DNA of 6,232 nucleotides from Bacteroidales bacterium UBA2030 (GTDB lineage: Bacteria; Bacteroidota; Bacteroidia; Bacteroidales; TTA-H9). The first letter of the stretch is position 1, and each line of letters opens with the position of its first letter. The notes beneath the pieces are model-generated. The model saw only the letters and a program-made list of their open reading frames with translations, was not told the origin of the DNA and ran no database searches. The translations under genes were made by a program, and so were the position numbers. The DNA is taken from assembly GCA_002332755.1 (NCBI GenBank), contig DDBO01000018.1, forward strand, positions 1 through 6,232. The letters are read 5' to 3'. Shown piece by piece: positions 6,048 through 6,232 of this stretch.

Positions 6048-6232
6048 ATTTCAAAGAAACCTTCAGAGTTCATCTATCCAATTTTGCAGGTAAGCGCATT
6101 AAGCGCAAAATAGTTGTTTTTGAGTCCGACGACTGGGGAAGCATACGTACCTTTAGTCCAGAGGCCTATGAACAGATGAAACAATATGGTTTGGGTGTCC
6201 ATCTCAATCATTATGGATACGACGGCCTGGAA
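6044..6232 (+). CDS. Polysaccharide-deacetylase-like protein, N-terminal part (3' end outside window)
   Basis: The ATG at 6044 overlaps the TGA of the preceding gene (ATGA, 6044-6047), and the frame stays open to the window end, giving 63 residues. After a basic start ('NFKETFRVHLSNFAGKRIKRK') comes 'IVVFESDDWGSIRTFSPEAY' (23-42). Its paired aspartates recall the first metal-binding motif of NodB-type polysaccharide deacetylases. From memory, 'ESDDWGSIR' is the hallmark of a Bacteroidota family labelled polysaccharide (de)acetylase. The next segment, 'MKQYGLGVHLNHYGYDGLE', fits the same family. This appears to be the same family whose C-terminus lies at the left edge of the window, but the two fragments cover different ends and cannot be aligned here. 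The predicted role is deacetylation or a related change of the operon's glycan (inference). There is no signal peptide, so a cytoplasmic location is likely. Confidence 0.8.
   Translation, partial: MNFKETFRVHLSNFAGKRIKRKIVVFESDDWGSIRTFSPEAYEQMKQYGLGVHLNHYGYDGLE

Noticed and set aside
1..6232. Mobile elements, CRISPR arrays, tRNA or other RNA genes, promoters, terminators
   Set aside because: None seen. The window is continuous coding sequence on one strand, with no transposase motifs, no repeat-spacer pattern, and no intergenic room for promoters or terminators.

Overview
The window looks like the interior of one long plus-strand operon for surface polysaccharide (exopolysaccharide, capsule or O-antigen type) synthesis, most likely from a member of the Bacteroidota. 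This assignment rests on three things: the A/T-leaning base composition, the lack of a convincing Shine-Dalgarno sequence before any of the seven start codons, and the protein types. In particular, the cysteine-containing WcaC-like glycosyltransferase and the 'ESDDWGSIR' deacetylase-like protein are types I associate with Bacteroidota glycan loci. Genus and species cannot be read from the sequence.

Layout, all on the + strand: (1) C-terminal end of a polysaccharide-deacetylase-like protein, 1-388; (2) small integral membrane protein resembling an ECF-transporter S component, 385-903; (3) DUF362 protein, 896-2227; (4) ATP-grasp ligase-like protein, 2224-3243; (5) GT4 glycosyltransferase, 3236-4300; (6) left-handed beta-helix (hexapeptide) acyltransferase, 4297-4830; (7) second GT4 glycosyltransferase with a cysteine cluster, 4827-6047; (8) N-terminal start of a polysaccharide-deacetylase-like protein, 6044 to the window end. 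Each gene overlaps the next by 4 or 8 bases. No base between position 1 and 6232 is intergenic, and no promoter, terminator, RNA gene, repeat array or mobile element was seen.

How the genes may work together (inference): the two GT4 enzymes would add sugars to a lipid-linked or nascent glycan. The acyltransferase would O- or N-acetylate a sugar, and the deacetylase-like proteins at both ends could remove acetyl groups or have a related carbohydrate role. The less expected part is the trio of membrane protein, DUF362 protein and ATP-grasp enzyme. An ATP-grasp enzyme makes amide or similar bonds by way of an acyl phosphate, so the locus may attach an amino acid or other amine/acid to a uronic acid or amino sugar, with the DUF362 protein in an unknown partner role. 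This trio, in a fully overlapping operon bracketed by two members of the same deacetylase-like family, is the best candidate here for something not yet described.
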